Below are positions 24,620 through 37,758 of a DNA stretch of 64,000 nucleotides, in pieces; within the stretch, counting starts at the first letter, position 1, and every line of letters starts with the position of its first letter. A program made the position numbers and the translations under genes. A model generated the notes under the pieces. That model saw only the letters and a list, made by a program, of their open reading frames with translations. It had not been told where the DNA came from and ran no database searches. The stretch is from positions 1 to 64,000 of the forward strand of contig JACATO010001730.1 of the NCBI GenBank assembly GCA_018389105.1, given 5' to 3'. This DNA comes from Nautilus pompilius (Eukaryota; Mollusca; Cephalopoda; Nautilida; Nautilidae).

Positions 24620-25446
24620 ATTCTAGTACAAGCAAATTCTACTATTTAATTACAATTCCATCCTTTTTTTTTACTTTCATTTCGAAATTTACATTATATT
24701 TAATGTCAGTCCGCGTTTGCACTCATCAATTTAACACCAGGCCACACGTGCCCTTGTTGTTGTCCTTACTATTTTAGCCATCCCTACTAGTCTAATCGGT
24801 CCGTATATCTCCTACCATTTGATCGTGCACACCATTTACTACCTTTTAAACACGTGGAGGACGATCGAGCTTCAGGCTCCCTGTTCGCTTCGATGACTGA
24901 CGCGAGGAATCCTAACGGGTTTTAGTTTGCGCTGTGTTTGAAATCTACCTTTGAAGGAAACCCAGAGAGGGGACCCAATTACCATCACGGCGATCGTACC
25001 CCAGCCCCGTGTATCAAATGAATGCTTCTTGTAGATCTAATTCACGCCCTGTCTCCTTAGCCGTTCTTTTAAGCAATGATAACGAGTGATCACCAGAAAC
25101 CTGCGAATAGTCCTGACTTGTCAGGGAGTTCCTGGCGGTCCGTCTCCTTGCCGAAGACAACAGAAAAGAGATGGGGGACTGGTTTACTCACGGCATATCC
25201 ATTCTAACCAGAGAATAAAAGAATTATAATTCTTCGATGTTTGGCTCTGCTCCACCAATGGAGAAAAATCTGAGCTTTTCTATAGACAGGCCAGATATTC
25301 ATCAACGAAGATCTGCGAGTCGAAATAGGAAGGACTCATACTGTTCACATATCGTGTAACAAAGTCATCCTGAGAAAGAGGAAATAACTGCGTGATTCCT
25401 CTGATGTGGACATAAGATGCAAAGAGTTGGGAAGTTAATCTTTACT
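24620..25446. other. Intergenic DNA
   Basis: I see no gene, RNA or repeat that I can name between the SINE and the microsatellite. Confidence 0.4.
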
Positions 25447-26132
25447 CTCTATATATATATATATATATATCTCTATATCTATCTATCTCTCTATATCTAT
25501 CTATCTCTCGCTATCTATCTATCTCTATCTCTCTATCTCTCTCTATCTATCTATATCTCTCTATCTATCTCTCTATCTATCTCTCTCTATCTATCTATCT
25601 CTATCTCTCTCTATCTCTCTCTATCTATCTATCTCTCTATATCTATATCTCTCTATCTATCTATCTGTCTCTATCTCGCTATCTCTCTCTATCTATCTAT
25701 CTCTCTATCTATCTCTCTCTATCTATCTATCTCTAGCCTCTATCATCTCTCTATCTATCTTCTCTCTATCTATCTCTCTATCTATATCTCTCTATCTATC
25801 TATCTCTCTCTATCTATCTATCTATCTCTATCTATCTATCTCTCTCTATCTATCTATCTGTCTCTATCTATCTATCTCTATCTATCTATCTCTATCTATC
25901 TATCTCCATCTATCTCTCTATATCTATCTCTCTATATCTCTATCTATATCTCTATCTATCTCTCTCTATCTATCTCTCTCTATCTATCTATCTCTATCTA
26001 TCTCTCTATCTATCTCTATCTATCTATCTCTATCTATCTATCTCTCTATCTATCTCTCTATCTATCTCTCTCTATATCTCTCTCTCTCTCTTCTCTCTCT
26101 CTATCTCTCCTCTCTCTCTCTCTCTCTCTCTC
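25447..26132. repeat. Long TATC/TC compound microsatellite
   Basis: About 690 bases of interrupted TATC, TC and TA repeats. The 248-codon plus-strand open frame over it is a run of Ser, Leu, Tyr and Ile caused by the repeat and is not a gene. Confidence 0.97.
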
Positions 26133-26169
26133 CTCCAAACCACAAGCGGAGAGTAACTATTAGTTAATT

Positions 26170-26760
26170 TTATGTACAACTTCAGAACTTGCTTAAAACA
26201 TGAAGTCTTCTTTAGATTAGAAGTGTACAAGTTTAAATTGGTTAATAGTTGAATATTTGTATTTGTAGAATTAAAATTGTCTGAGCACAATACCATTTAA
26301 GCGTTGATCCGAACAGTAGCGACGGTCGGTTAATAGATAAGGACGTTCCTTTTGTTAATTTCTTAAGAAAGTTCTTTAAATCCCTTCGGTTTTCCCCTAT
26401 TACTGGCTGTACGAAAGAGATGGGGACGTGCCTAACAAGCTATCGTTTCTTCACCGTGTCGGTAATACGGAATTCAGTCAGTCCTCAGCGGAAAGTTGCT
26501 TACTTACTGAGCCACATCTGCGACTAGGTCCGACACATCAGTTGTGGGCAGACAAAACCATAATACCCCGAGGCGCCTTATCGTCCAACTTATTTCGTGC
26601 ATAAATCTTCAAATCTTTACTAGATTTCACTTGTGCATTCTAGCTGCAGTCACGGGGATATCACAGAACCTCTTCCAGCAATGGTGGGCAGAACAATTGT
26701 CAATAAAACTACAGGTAGAAAATTGCCATTGAAACTCACTTGTGAATTGCAGCCAAGACT
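26170..26760. repeat. Segmental duplication arm downstream of gene A
   Basis: Aligns by eye in the same orientation with 33340-33995. Shared landmarks are a GTCTTCTTTAGAxT block, a TTAATAGTTGAA/TTAATAGTTAAA block, CACAATxCCA, and an AATTCAGTC block near 26471/33674. Divergence is high. With the gene copies it shows that gene A and its 3' flank were duplicated in tandem to make the gene C unit. Confidence 0.65.
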
Positions 26761-27240
26761 TTCCGGTGAGGCCGGATCACGATAGGGCGCCTATGGAAAT
26801 CACTTGGCTTCACCGCATAACCGATCAGGAGACTTTCTGCCATCAACAGAAGCAGCGTAGTTGAGCGGGTACTGTATCGTCGGATGGGGCTGTTCACTCG
26901 CGTATTTGGCTCTGTGGTATAAAACCTCTAACCGAAGGTAGGAAAATCCTGTCTTGACTTATACCCATAATGTTGCAGACATTAAAAAAGCCATACAAGA
27001 GACTGCACCCGTTGCATTGGAACGAAAGATAAAACATAACCCATCTCATAAGCACCGAAGAGATATTTTGGCCCATGTTTCCATTTCAGGTAATTTTTTT
27101 CGGTTGAAATCGAAATCCCCTAAATATCGTTATTTTATTATTTTTTTTTTACAAAATTAAAACCTAATCTTGATAATCTTCGCGTGCCGTTTTTGAAACA
27201 AAAACCAAAAAAAAAAAAAAATTTTAATAATGAAGTCTGT
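26761..27240. other. 3' flank of gene A
   Basis: No coding potential recognised. On the minus strand an ATTAAA follows the gene A stop within about 20 bases and could serve as a poly(A) signal. Confidence 0.35.
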
Positions 27241-30200
27241 CTATTTAAGCATTTGTTTTTGCGTCGTGCTCTCGTATTTTTCTTGCTTCCCTTGGATGGA
27301 CTTCTGAACTAGGATCGCGAGACAGAGCAACCCGCCGGCGGAGATGGTGACCAAGCCCACGGTGATGAAGGACCAAACGTAGCTGTCCGTGACGTCGGCC
27401 ACGAAGCCTGAAAAAGAAATTGAACGGCAAAAAACGAGCGAGAAAAATCTCTTATGTGAAGAACGATGTACAACGGAAACTCGGGATTGGGGTGTGCCAG
27501 GAGATCATCGGCATTCCCCACAAAGCCGCTGAAAAACAACGTAATTATCTATTCAATTGTAGCACCTGGAAGGTCACTGACGGCACCGCAGTAACTTTCT
27601 TATGTTGCTGGAAACAATTAAGAGTCAACGCAGCAATCCACACCGAAAACAGACCTCATGGGACACCTGACCACAGCAGAACAGTTGGTCGCACTTCGCT
27701 GCTGGTGTTTTACACCTGACAAATTATCGAATGCCAGAAGTTACCAGCGAGACGGGGGGGGCTGAACCCAGAGAGCAGATCACAAGCAACCCACTGTATT
27801 CCAATAAGATTCTTCTTAGCTTCATGTCGAACACTCAGTATAAACTAGTTTATAATACGTAATCCAGGTATACGTGACCCCAAGTTACAATTTACCTCAT
27901 AAATATTAAAAAAAAATAAACGTATGACTTCTCTCAGTGAACAATATTCCTCATATCCACACTTTTTCAAGATATTGCAATTTCCGGTTTGGGGAAAAAT
28001 TTTTATTCTTCGATAGACGAGTGCTCCCCGTCGTCTCTTTTATCGCGTCACTTGGTGATAATAAATACCTGCAAATGGTCCAGACAGAACAAAGGCCAGT
28101 CCGAAGGCCGTGTTCATAGCGCCGAAAGCTGTTGGAAACCGTTCGGTCCCGACGAGATCCAGAGTGATTATGGAAAACATGATTGTATTTCCGGCGAACT
28201 GACTGCCGAAGAACGCGACAGTTAACTGAAGACCGGTGTAGCTCTCCGCGAACGGGAGGAGGAGAGTGGCGATTCCGGCGGTCAGTGACGTCGCGATGTA
28301 TATGGGCATGCCCGAGCAAAACTTGAATGCGTTCAGCAAGAGGACGAAGACGGGACGGAACAGCGTGGCGGCGAGTCGAAACGTCGTCAGCAGAAACACA
28401 CTCCTGACTTCTCCGAAGTCCTTCTCTCTCCCGTAGTCGACGATCATCATGGTGACGAGCGAAAAGGAGAGCGAGATGAAAACCGTCGCGACGAGAATCG
28501 CCCAGAATAACTTAATCCTAAAAACGGAAGCAGGTTTAATTACTTCGCGATGGACAGTAGACGTATCGATACTCTGTCCGGAAACTTGTTGGCTGGTACC
28601 GAGGAGAAGGGAGAGGGGACATATTTGAAGGAGGAGGCCGGAAAGCAAAAGGAAGCATCCGCGCCAGCCATACTGGTGGATGAGGTAGCTCGCGAGAAGA
28701 GGGGCGACAACTCCGCCAATTCCAGCGCTTAGCGAGACCAGCATCATGCTGGAGTATTTCTTCGACTGGAAGCACTGCGTGGATCCTGTATAACAGCCGA
28801 CCATCAGGAGCGAAAACGAGAGCCCTGGAAAATAAAAGTAAAATTAGAAAATGGAAACATGGAAGAATGAAATTTCACGTAAATAAATTTTTTTTAAAAA
28901 AAAATTAACTTTTATTATGTTGCAATTAAGGTAGCTCGACTTGTTGTATCCCTGTTTCAGAGTAAAAGCGAGAACCCTCTTGGTTCTCTGATATTGTATA
29001 TTCACGAATTATTAGACCCACAGGGAGCTTGAACCAGCAGGTGCCCGGACCCCCTGTTCTCTCACCCGCCCGTACGACTTCACATCGGTTGACACGTACA
29101 GTCGCGTGGGGCTTCCTGCTCGACCGGACACAGGCAGAGATGGGTGTCAGTTTAGTCAGACATACAGCGGACGACGATGATCTTACCCGAGATGCCGCCG
29201 ACCAGGGCGATGATGGCGGGGATGTTGTTCACGAAGGCCGCTGCAGACACGAATCCACTCGCGGAACAGCACAGGCGTAGTCCGTATTCTGTGATGACTA
29301 TCGCAGCGAGGGAAGCTGAAGCAAACAAAACCGGGAGATTAAACGGACGGTGGACGTACAGGGAGAAAAATACGGTATTTAAATCAGTTTTACTTATTAG
29401 TGACAAAGGGATTAGGTCCCAGCATTCCTTAAATATGAAATCTTTAAAGTTAGATTTTTGGTGACCCTTCTAGCTGCTATACATTAATGGGTAGGTTCTG
29501 TGGATTATTGTTCAGTATTCAGTGCTGCAAACAAACCTGTATAAGGGACGAAAGGGTTTGTTAAGAGAAAAAGGAAACCGATAATACTCACAACTACCAT
29601 AAGCTATTCCGAAGCAGAGAGCTTGTGTCAAACTTGCGAGGGATCTCTTTGAATCAAAGATCAGCAGAAGTTCCGGGTACGCCACAGCCAGACTGTTCAT
29701 GACCATGGAAGCAAATAGATGAATCGCAAATAACTTTAGAGCCATTCGACACTGATTTGGGGGCCTTCTTCTTTGTTGGAACATTTAATCTGTTAAAGCC
29801 AAAATAGATTTTAGTTAGCAGAGGGGCTTTATGATTACGTCACGCAGAACTACTATAACCGCATAAAAATTCAGTTTTTGACTTTAAAAAAAAAAAAAAA
29901 ACAAAATCAGGAAAATTATATTCCGTTCGTTTGTTGCAGAACATTGTAGAAATGCAATTGATAATCAGGATGGAAATTGTCTCTCCTCAGAATGAGTCAT
30001 ATTATTGATACAGCAGATGCACCATCAACGTTTCAGCTGATCGCATTCGGTCTAAACCGATTCACCTTGCTCCTGTAAATAAAATTGTTTTCCTAATAGG
30101 CGGAAGTATCCGAAATACCCTTTCTGCTGCATAATACGGACCTGAATATGGATAACTTCGTATGTAGACTCCTGAGAAAGATTGCAAGAAACGTCTAGAA

Positions 30201-31813
30201 TACCCACGGAATTATTAATTAAGGGATGTGAGGAGCCGATGTGCAACTCCAGCTGCCATCGGAAAGGTAAGAGTGGACAATACCAAGTTTCTCCGAATGC
30301 AAAGTTCGTTGTTTTATTAGCATTTGTCGCAGAAGTCCGAGTTCTGTTTCCCCCAACAAAAGCTGGCGTCGATAGAGGAGAAGTTCATATTCCCGTGTAA
30401 CTCGCTCGTCAATACTAGACCCTAGATCGCCATATTTAAGAGTGGCAATTCCTCCCTTTGCTCTTGGATAATGCGAACTGCTCTCTAAGACATGCGCGGG
30501 TAGTGTGTGTGCAGTCTGCGAGTCTGTCACCAGGAATATCTCGACCCTATCCTCATTTTAATTACCTGTGCTGGAATCTCCGAATGACATTGTTATCTTT
30601 GATAATTTCCATTAATGTTTATGCAATGAAATGTGGAGAAATAAACACGTTACATTAAAGATCAGATTCTATGTTGCGTACAAACCAAGGATTAATATTG
30701 ATCAAAGCGATGTCCGTCTCTTACCTGTATGAACGAGTGTTTGAATTTCGTGTTGGTCATTCCTCGGCATCATGTTACGTGGGATGGCCGCAGATACTTA
30801 AAGCCAAGTCCACTTTTTAATATCAAAATCTAGCTACTACAAGTGGCACGTAAAACCCTGGCTTCACATAATATTTAAAATTACATAGGAAAGAAAATAC
30901 TTATTTTGTAAAAGAATAGAAAAAGATTTTTAAATAGTAACATCAATGAAACATTCATTACGCCGCCAACACGTCAGCTTTTAACATGGTGACATTAAGG
31001 ATCTTTTAGATATTTTTAATTAGATCACGATATTCAACTCATCATCTGAGACAGATACAAAAATACGGAAATGGAAATTAATCGGGATTTCTTGACGTAC
31101 CGTCGTCTCAATGCCTATAGAGTAGGAACAAAATCGCTGGCCTGAACAATAAACATTTAATATCAACTATATTGTTAATGGAACAAAGGGGATGATACCA
31201 AAATAGTAAATCGCATTTAAGTGTCACAAGGTCATAAATATCCTTGTAATCTCGGCGACGTTGAACCCATTGATATTTATTTCCCCGTTTAGCTCCGATG
31301 TCGTTATATCCGATATTCGCAACTCTACCTTCTAATGTTAGTTTACTAATTACCAATCTTCTACTAAAGAAGATAAGTACATTTCTTTCGCTAGAAACGA
31401 AAAACAAAATACAGTAGCAATCGTCGTGTCTACTTACCCGGCTTTTTTTTAAATTTTGTTTTTGTCCATTTAAGACCGATATTAAAAGTTGTCCCATCCG
31501 TCGAACCTGTGGCGATTACCGCCCTTCTACGTAGTTCGGGACGATTCGCCAAACAGCACTATCTAAACAGGTATTACTTGTGACAGCAGCATTCTAGCAT
31601 ACATAAAGTTTACCTTGAATCTTCTTCTTCTTCATCATCATCATCCCGTGCCGGTGAGTCGTTTCCTCGCCGGTCCACGTCTATCGTGAGAACTTCGTCG
31701 CCTACCGGCGAGTACGGCTTCCCGGTGTCGTTTCCGTGAGTGCCCGTTCTGTCCACGCCCTCGCGAACACGTGACTTCGTGCCAGCAGTCCGACACGCCA
31801 TTCTCTCCGCCAC
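27241..31813 (-). CDS. SLC16-like (monocarboxylate transporter family) gene A, five exons
   Basis: Multi-pass plasma-membrane transporter of the major facilitator superfamily; the SLC16 family moves monocarboxylates, thyroid hormones or aromatic amino acids, mostly with protons. The substrate cannot be inferred here. Exons on the minus strand: 31813-31614 (acidic N terminus ending DDDDEEEED, donor in phase 2), about 29770 or 29784-29592 (helix 1 and start of 2), 29315-29187, 28824-28069 (intact 252-codon core) and 27407-27241 (last helix, charged tail, stop TAG). All later junctions are GT-AG and in frame. Family marks are YGWRG after the first helices and DLVGTERFPTAFG in the C-terminal half. 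Oddity: the exon 2 acceptor homologous to gene B (start 29789) is out of frame by one base. An acceptor before 29770 would restore a 476-residue protein, and starting at the ATG at 29784 gives 414 residues without exon 1. Confidence 0.8.
28029..28853 (-). repeat. Near-identical block shared with gene B (inverted partner 50395-51222)
   Basis: Covers all of exon 4 plus about 30-40 bases of each neighbouring intron. I count only about four differences from the gene B copy, one of them the frameshift there. Outside these limits the introns do not align obviously. Confidence 0.85.
29025..29150. repeat. Possible interspersed repeat in intron 3 of gene A
   Basis: Shares short blocks (CCCCTGTTCTCTCAC; TGGGGCT.CCTG) with 21930-22080, and more weakly with 49796-49880 in intron 3 of gene B. 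It may be a worn SINE; no promoter boxes seen. Confidence 0.35.
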
Positions 31814-31926
31814 GGCCCGAGGATATCATCGCTGATGCTCTCCGTCCTCCATTCAACGCCAGACTTCCGCCTATCCCAGCTCTAATACTGATTTGTGGCG
31901 CGATAAAAACAGAGGTCGAGTCGCTG

Positions 31927-31934
31927 TATAAATA
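31927..31934 (-). promoter_or_regulatory. Possible TATA box of gene A
   Basis: TATTTATA on the minus strand about 115-120 bases upstream of the first ATG (31813). The position is plausible for a core promoter, but no initiator or transcript evidence is available. The upstream stretch 31900-32170 resembles 37900-38040 upstream of pseudogene C. Confidence 0.25.
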
Positions 31935-32476
31935 GGTCAGATCACCTGTAACTGGCAAAGTTCAATTCGAATTGAACAAACCTGATAATCTGGTGGAGAC
32001 AGAGAACGCGTTAATTAATATTTGGTTATTAACCTGTTCTTTTGTTTTATAAAATAAAATTTGTTTTAAAATATAGATTTCTCGCGCGTGGAGTCGAAAG
32101 ACCGGATAGCTTCGGATTCCATTGGTTCACCTTGTGTTTCTATGGTTACCAGCTGTGCGGACAGGTTATGCACCTATCGGGGGCAGTGGCCCAATGAATA
32201 GATCAGGTGAAACAAAAGCTTGAAAGCCATCTCGCGTCTTGCTCAGCAGGGGAATACCGGCAAGATCGTCGAAGGCTTGGAATGGTAGGGAAAAGGGGTG
32301 CCGCGGTGCCCGGTTTAAGCTGACAATGAGATCGAACTGGTGAAAGAACCGTATTTACGTCGTGGCTGGCGACTGACGTCCCATCATCTCGGAGTGACAG
32401 TATTCGGTTAGTATTTGTTAATGCTCTGTTTGTTTGTTTCTTTTAACCTTTTACCTGTAAGATTTTGGACATTTCC

Positions 32477-32787
32477 CGGAGACTTTAAACGCTTGACACG
32501 CATTGATGGTTTAAACATTAACGTTCCCCGGAGACTTTACACGTTTTGACACGCATTGGTGGTTTAAACATTAACGTTCCCCCCAGACTTTACACGTTTT
32601 GACACGCATTGGTGGTTTAAACATTAACGTTCCCCGGGGGCTTTATACGTTTGACACGCATTGGTGGTTTAAACATTAACGTTCCCCGGAGACTTTACAC
32701 GTTTGACACGCATTGGCGGTTTAAACATTAACGTTCCCCGGGGACTTTACACTTTTGACACGCATTGGTGGTTTAAACATTAACGGA
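32477..32787. repeat. 53-base minisatellite, six copies
   Basis: Each unit of 52-53 bases has the order ACTTTACACGTTTTGACACG, CATTGGTGGTTTAAAC, ATTAACGTTCCCC. Copies differ by a few substitutions. Every unit carries the palindrome GTTTAAAC. It lies about 660 bases upstream of the gene A start. Confidence 0.95.
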
Positions 32788-33339
32788 CCCGGAACGTCGC
32801 AAGCCAAGTATCTCTGGGCAGCTTCAAACACAAGACGAAAATCCTTTTTGTCCGCAAAAACAAATCTTTATCGAATTTACTGAACGGGAACTTGTTACCA
32901 GAGAACAATGACCGACGGACAATTTTGAACCCGTGGGCAGGTGGCTACCAGTACAGCGATGCTGTTAATCTTCCCCTGTAGATTGATACTGCATCCGGAT
33001 GTCGTGGCTGTTTGCTAATTGATGACAGTGAAATGATCGAAGCATAGAAATGGGCTTCTTTTGTTACCAGAGAATCCCTCCATCCAATTCCAATTATTAT
33101 CGAAATCAAGAGGAGGAATAAAAAGGCAGAGACTGGATTTTTTTTTTCTTTCTGTGCCCCCAATCAGAAAATGAAACATATCGGTGATATTCTAGTTCTT
33201 TGCTAACCCAGTGGGCTGAATTCAGCCTTTGCTGTAGAGAGCTCTGAACGTTCGTTAACAAAGGACCAAGATTCAAAGTTGGCAAAACCTTATGCTGTTC
33301 TTAAATCACGTGGTAAATCGTCTTGAGAAAGATAACATT
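32788..33339. other. Intergenic DNA between duplication units
   Basis: No gene or known element recognised. The short open frames here are unremarkable. Confidence 0.35.
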
Positions 33340-33995
33340 GAAAACCAGAATATGGTTAAAATGGGAAGTTTTCTTTAGAATGGAAGTATACGTGTTTAAA
33401 TCTGTTAATAGTTAAATGGTTATATGTATAGAATTAGAACTGATAGAGTTATCGTATCCGGCACAATGCCAATGAGACGTTGACCGATTGGTGATAGATT
33501 AGGATTTACCAAGAGCGTTCTTAGTCTCTCGTGAAAGTAGTTTCTACGCATTAACTCTAAGGGATTAAGTAGGCGTGGAGTTCTCCAAATCCCTGCGAGT
33601 TTTTCCATATTGCTGTCTGTGCTGAGGAAATGAAGATGTCTTAGAGGCTACTGTTCATCATGTCTGTTATGCCAAATTCAGTCGGTGCTCCTGGGGGGGG
33701 GGGGGTAACGTCCTGTGCGATGAACCGAATATCTGAATAAGTCAAACGCATTAGTTTGCAGACAAGAAAGATAAACATGAAAACATGGTACCTGTCGTCC
33801 AATTTTTTGGGTCAGCAAACATCTTGGAAATCCTACTAAATTTCGCTTGTGCTTTTTTTTTAAATTTTAGTGGTTGAGAACGTTCGAGGAAAAAAAACAA
33901 AAAAAAACTTCCCGTGATATTTGGAAATACCATTGTCCATAGAAATATATTTACAGGAATTTCAACGAGTCTCCCTGATAAATTGCAACCAAAAT
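33340..33995. repeat. Segmental duplication arm downstream of pseudogene C
   Basis: Partner of 26170-26760 in the same orientation. It also includes the block TTTCGCTTGTGC, matching TTTCACTTGTGC near 26623. Confidence 0.65.
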
Positions 33996-34409
33996 TTCCC
34001 TGCGATTCTGTATGAAAGTGGACCGTGTTCACTTGGAATGTGCGACAGACGCTCTTGTTTCGTGCACGTCTGACCAAGATTTTTGATTTGAAATCCGGAT
34101 AAATCTGTCACGAAGTTATAATTCAATTTATAATTACATCAGTATGATTTTTACCAGACCTAATAAATATTTGTTTGTTTTTTTTTTTACAAACGCACTC
34201 CTTTTTCAAGACATTTTTGAAAATCAAAATTCTATATAATGGCTTTGGGAACATTTTGATGCGAGAACAAACCAACAATCTGAACGCGCTATTTGCGTTA
34301 TGGTTAGTGCGGACACGTGCTATTCACCCAACCATTAAACTCATATTGTTGTTACTTTGAAGCTACCATTTTAAAAGTTTCAAGGTGTTTTATTAATAAT
34401 AACAAATAC

Positions 34410-36498
34410 CTGCAAAAGGTCCGGACAAGGCAGAAACCAGTCCGAAGGCCGTATTCACAGCGCCAATCCAGAATAACTATGGAAGGCATGACTACCTGAA
34501 AATCCACGTAGCTTTGCAGAAACGGAAGTAGAAGGACGCCACTTCCTTCCGCCAGTGACGTCAGAATGTTTATGAACGTTCCTGAACAGAAACCGGAACA
34601 CGTTCAGCGCGATGACAAAGACGGGACGAAACAAAGGTTGCAACAAGTTTACACACCGTGAGTAAAACTACACTTTGGTCTTCTCCGAAGTCCTTCTCTC
34701 TCTCTCTCTCCCGTAGTCGACCATCATCGTGGTGACGACTGACAACGAGAGCGAACTGAAAAGTGAGGAAAAAAAAGAACCAACCAGAATAATTTAATTT
34801 TAAAAAAACGGAAGCTGGGTTTAATGCGTTCAAGGCGATTATTTGACGTATCGATGATTTCTTTGGGAAAATGTTCTTCCTGAACGTCGAAGAGCAAGGA
34901 CAGCCGGCATACATGAAGGATGAGACCGCGAAAACCAAAAGAAAATTCCCACGCCAGCCATATCGGCTGATGATGAAGCAGTTAGGAAGAAGAGGGGCGA
35001 TAACTCCGCCAAGTGCAGCTCCGAAGGAAATCGGGGTGATGCAGTAATCTCTCTTTGACCGGTAACATTTTGCGGCTCCTACATAACAACCGACCCTAAC
35101 CCTGACGGCTACACGGGGTTAACCGAGATCCGAGATGAGGCCGACCAGGACGATGATGTGAGGATGCTGTTCGCGAAGGCAGCAGCAGCAGACATGCAGC
35201 CGCTTACGGAACAACACAGACGTAGCCCGTATCTTGTGATGGGCATCACAGCGAGGGAACCTGAGAAACAAAACCGGGAAATATGAAATTAAACGGACGG
35301 TGGACTTACAAGGGGAAAAACCTGGAAGTAATATCATTGTTTTATTTATTGGTTTCGAGAAAATACAAGGCCTCGGTAATCTTTGAATAGGAAATCCTAA
35401 AGATTAAAATTGTAATGTAAGTTTTCGACAAATACACATCATTAAAAATGTTTTTGTTTTTTTTTACGGTTAATTGTTCAGTATTGAATACTGTGAATAA
35501 ACTGATATGTCGGACAAAAGAGCGGAGACTCACCATTACCATCAGCTGATGCGAAGCAGAGAGCTTGTATCTATATCAAACTTGTGAGAGTTTTTTTTTC
35601 CGAATGGAACGCCAGCAGAAGTTCCTGGTAGGCCACAACCAAACTGTTCGTGGCCATGGACGCCAACATATGATTTATGAAACAGGGAAATAACTTCAGT
35701 GCCACTCGATGCCCACTTTCCGCTCTCTTCTCTGTTCGATGCTCGGGCTGAAGAAACCGAAATCGATCTAATTTTGCAAATATGTTTGACGATGATAACG
35801 TACCTAGCAACTATTTCAACACCAAGTACCAGTGCTTTACCTATAAATGAAAGATGCACACCACTTATTCTTATCTTGTTCTTACTTTTGAAATAATCTT
35901 TATATTCATAATTCCTTAATCACTGCATTTGTCAAAGTCATTTTGTTCTAAAAATGTGTAGGTCTCTTGGTTCCTGGTGATGAATAATTTACACTCTTTT
36001 CTTATAAATTGGTTATTTACTACGATGTTAACTTAAATACGTCAGAAAAACATTTTGAAATATTTCAAGGACAATGAAAATGTGAAGTAATTTATCTGGA
36101 GTTTATCTAAAATAATGGAATGATATTCCCAGTGGTATGGAAGCACTGGATCTCATGATTGTTTTAATAGAGATCTGTATCCTACAAGCAAACGGTTATA
36201 ATTTCTAACTTCCTGCTTCTCGGACTTGCTTAAACCTTATAAGAGAGGCGAGGTGAGTGTCAGATTATACTGTTGGATGCTTGCCGTGATTTCTGATAAT
36301 AATCTTCATTTTCTCTTGACACTTGCACAGGTAAAGTGCAATAATCCGTGGCTGTTTCGTCAGAAAGAGCTGGACCTATTCCTTGTTTTGATGACGTGTG
36401 CTGAAACCTCCGAATGACATAATTTCCTTTTACCGTGCGTTCTGTGTTTGGTGAATATGAACTGGTTGCTATAGTTTTATAAAGGGGTAGCGCGCTCT

Positions 36499-36550
<52 letters not shown>

Positions 36551-37758
36551 AGAGAAGAGAGAGATGGAGAGAGAAGCGAGATGAAGGAGAGAGAGAGAGA
36601 GAAGAGAGATGAAGAGAGAGAGAAGAGAGATGAAGAGAGAGAGAGAAGAGAGAGATGGAGAGAGAAGAGAGATGAAGAGAGAGAGAAGAGAGATGAAGAG
36701 CGAGAGAGAGAAGAGAGATGAAGAGAGAGAGAGAGAGGTAAAAACGTTGGCCACCACAATGAAGTCGCGAGTTCTACCGGGTTTCTGACCTGATCTCCGC
36801 AGAAATTTGGGCGCGGTTTGGCCACAGTTCTCTGTTAATTGCGACTAAAGAGAGAAAATCTGCTTCGGCAGAAGAAAAATCGATCAACGTCCAATAACAT
36901 CTTGCAGTTTTCTGTCAAACTTTAAAACCAACCGCTTGGGAAGACGATTTTTAAGACTGCAGGCCCTCGCCTCCTTCATACAGGTCGGCATCAAATCCGT
37001 CAACGATATCTCGAAGATTTTGCTTGATTTGGATCCATTTGCACGGCCCCTTCTTCCTCAGATGTCTACCGTCTTCTAGGTCTCATTCATGTTTATAAGT
37101 CTCAGGCGCAAACTCAGAGCGTTCGCTTTCCGATCTACGAACACTGAAGACACGGCTTAGATCCACCCTGACACGATCACGATCAACACTTAACCCGGCC
37201 TTACTTTCAGCCTTCGATTGGTACTGATTGCGAAGAATTCATTACGGCTTTATTCAGTAAATTAAACCAAACGCAGATCTATGCGCAGAATATTTAACGG
37301 TCGACTGCATCTTCACTTAAATATGGTTCCGGCGCACTGGACAAACATGGAGGGAAAATACAGAAACATTTTCCGCGTCTACTCGTTTTGTTGCTGCTGT
37401 TCATTTAAGATGGAGTCACACTGTCCGTCGACCTATGGCCGTTATCGACCTTCCAAGTTGTCTAGCAGCAGTGACAGCTCCAAAAAATAACATTATATAA
37501 GCCATTAATGCTAAATATACCGTAATTTAATCATACATTAAGTCACCTTACCTCGCTTCTTCTTCTTCTTCATGCTGTGCAGGTGTCTCCGTTTCTCGCT
37601 GAACCACGTCTATCACGAGAGTTCTGCCATCCTCCAGCAGCTGTAGCTTCTCGACGTCATCTCCGTGGATGTCTGATCTTTCGGCGTCCTCTCTTACTTA
37701 CGAGATCCGTGCTACGGGTTTCATCTTCATCCTGCCCGCTGTGGGCCATCGCCCACAT
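34410..37758 (-). pseudogene. SLC16-like pseudogene C
   Basis: Decayed paralog of gene A in the same orientation. Exon 1 (37758-37552) keeps the acidic end EEEEEAR and a phase 2 donor, but a duplicated GTAA breaks the frame. Exon 2 (35747-35534) keeps ALKLFPCFINHML.. but has an in-frame TAG. Exon 3 (from 35260) is frameshifted near its end, and intron 3 has shrunk to a few tens of bases. Exon 4 (about 35092-34410) keeps a YGWRG motif and NTAFGL but has several frameshifts, one an 8-base GA expansion. No last exon was found downstream, so the gene cannot make a full transporter. Confidence 0.8.
36499..36741. repeat. GA microsatellite with GATGAA interruptions
   Basis: Pure GA followed by repeated GAGATGAAGAGA blocks, inside intron 1 of pseudogene C. 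The Ser/Leu-rich minus-strand open frames are by-products. Confidence 0.95.

Noticed and set aside
25417-26163. 248-codon open frame
   Set aside because: It is entirely a translated TATC/TC microsatellite.
36260-36825. Ser/Leu-rich minus-strand open frames of 118 and 165 codons
   Set aside because: They are produced by the GA microsatellite; the flanks show no homology to a protein family.
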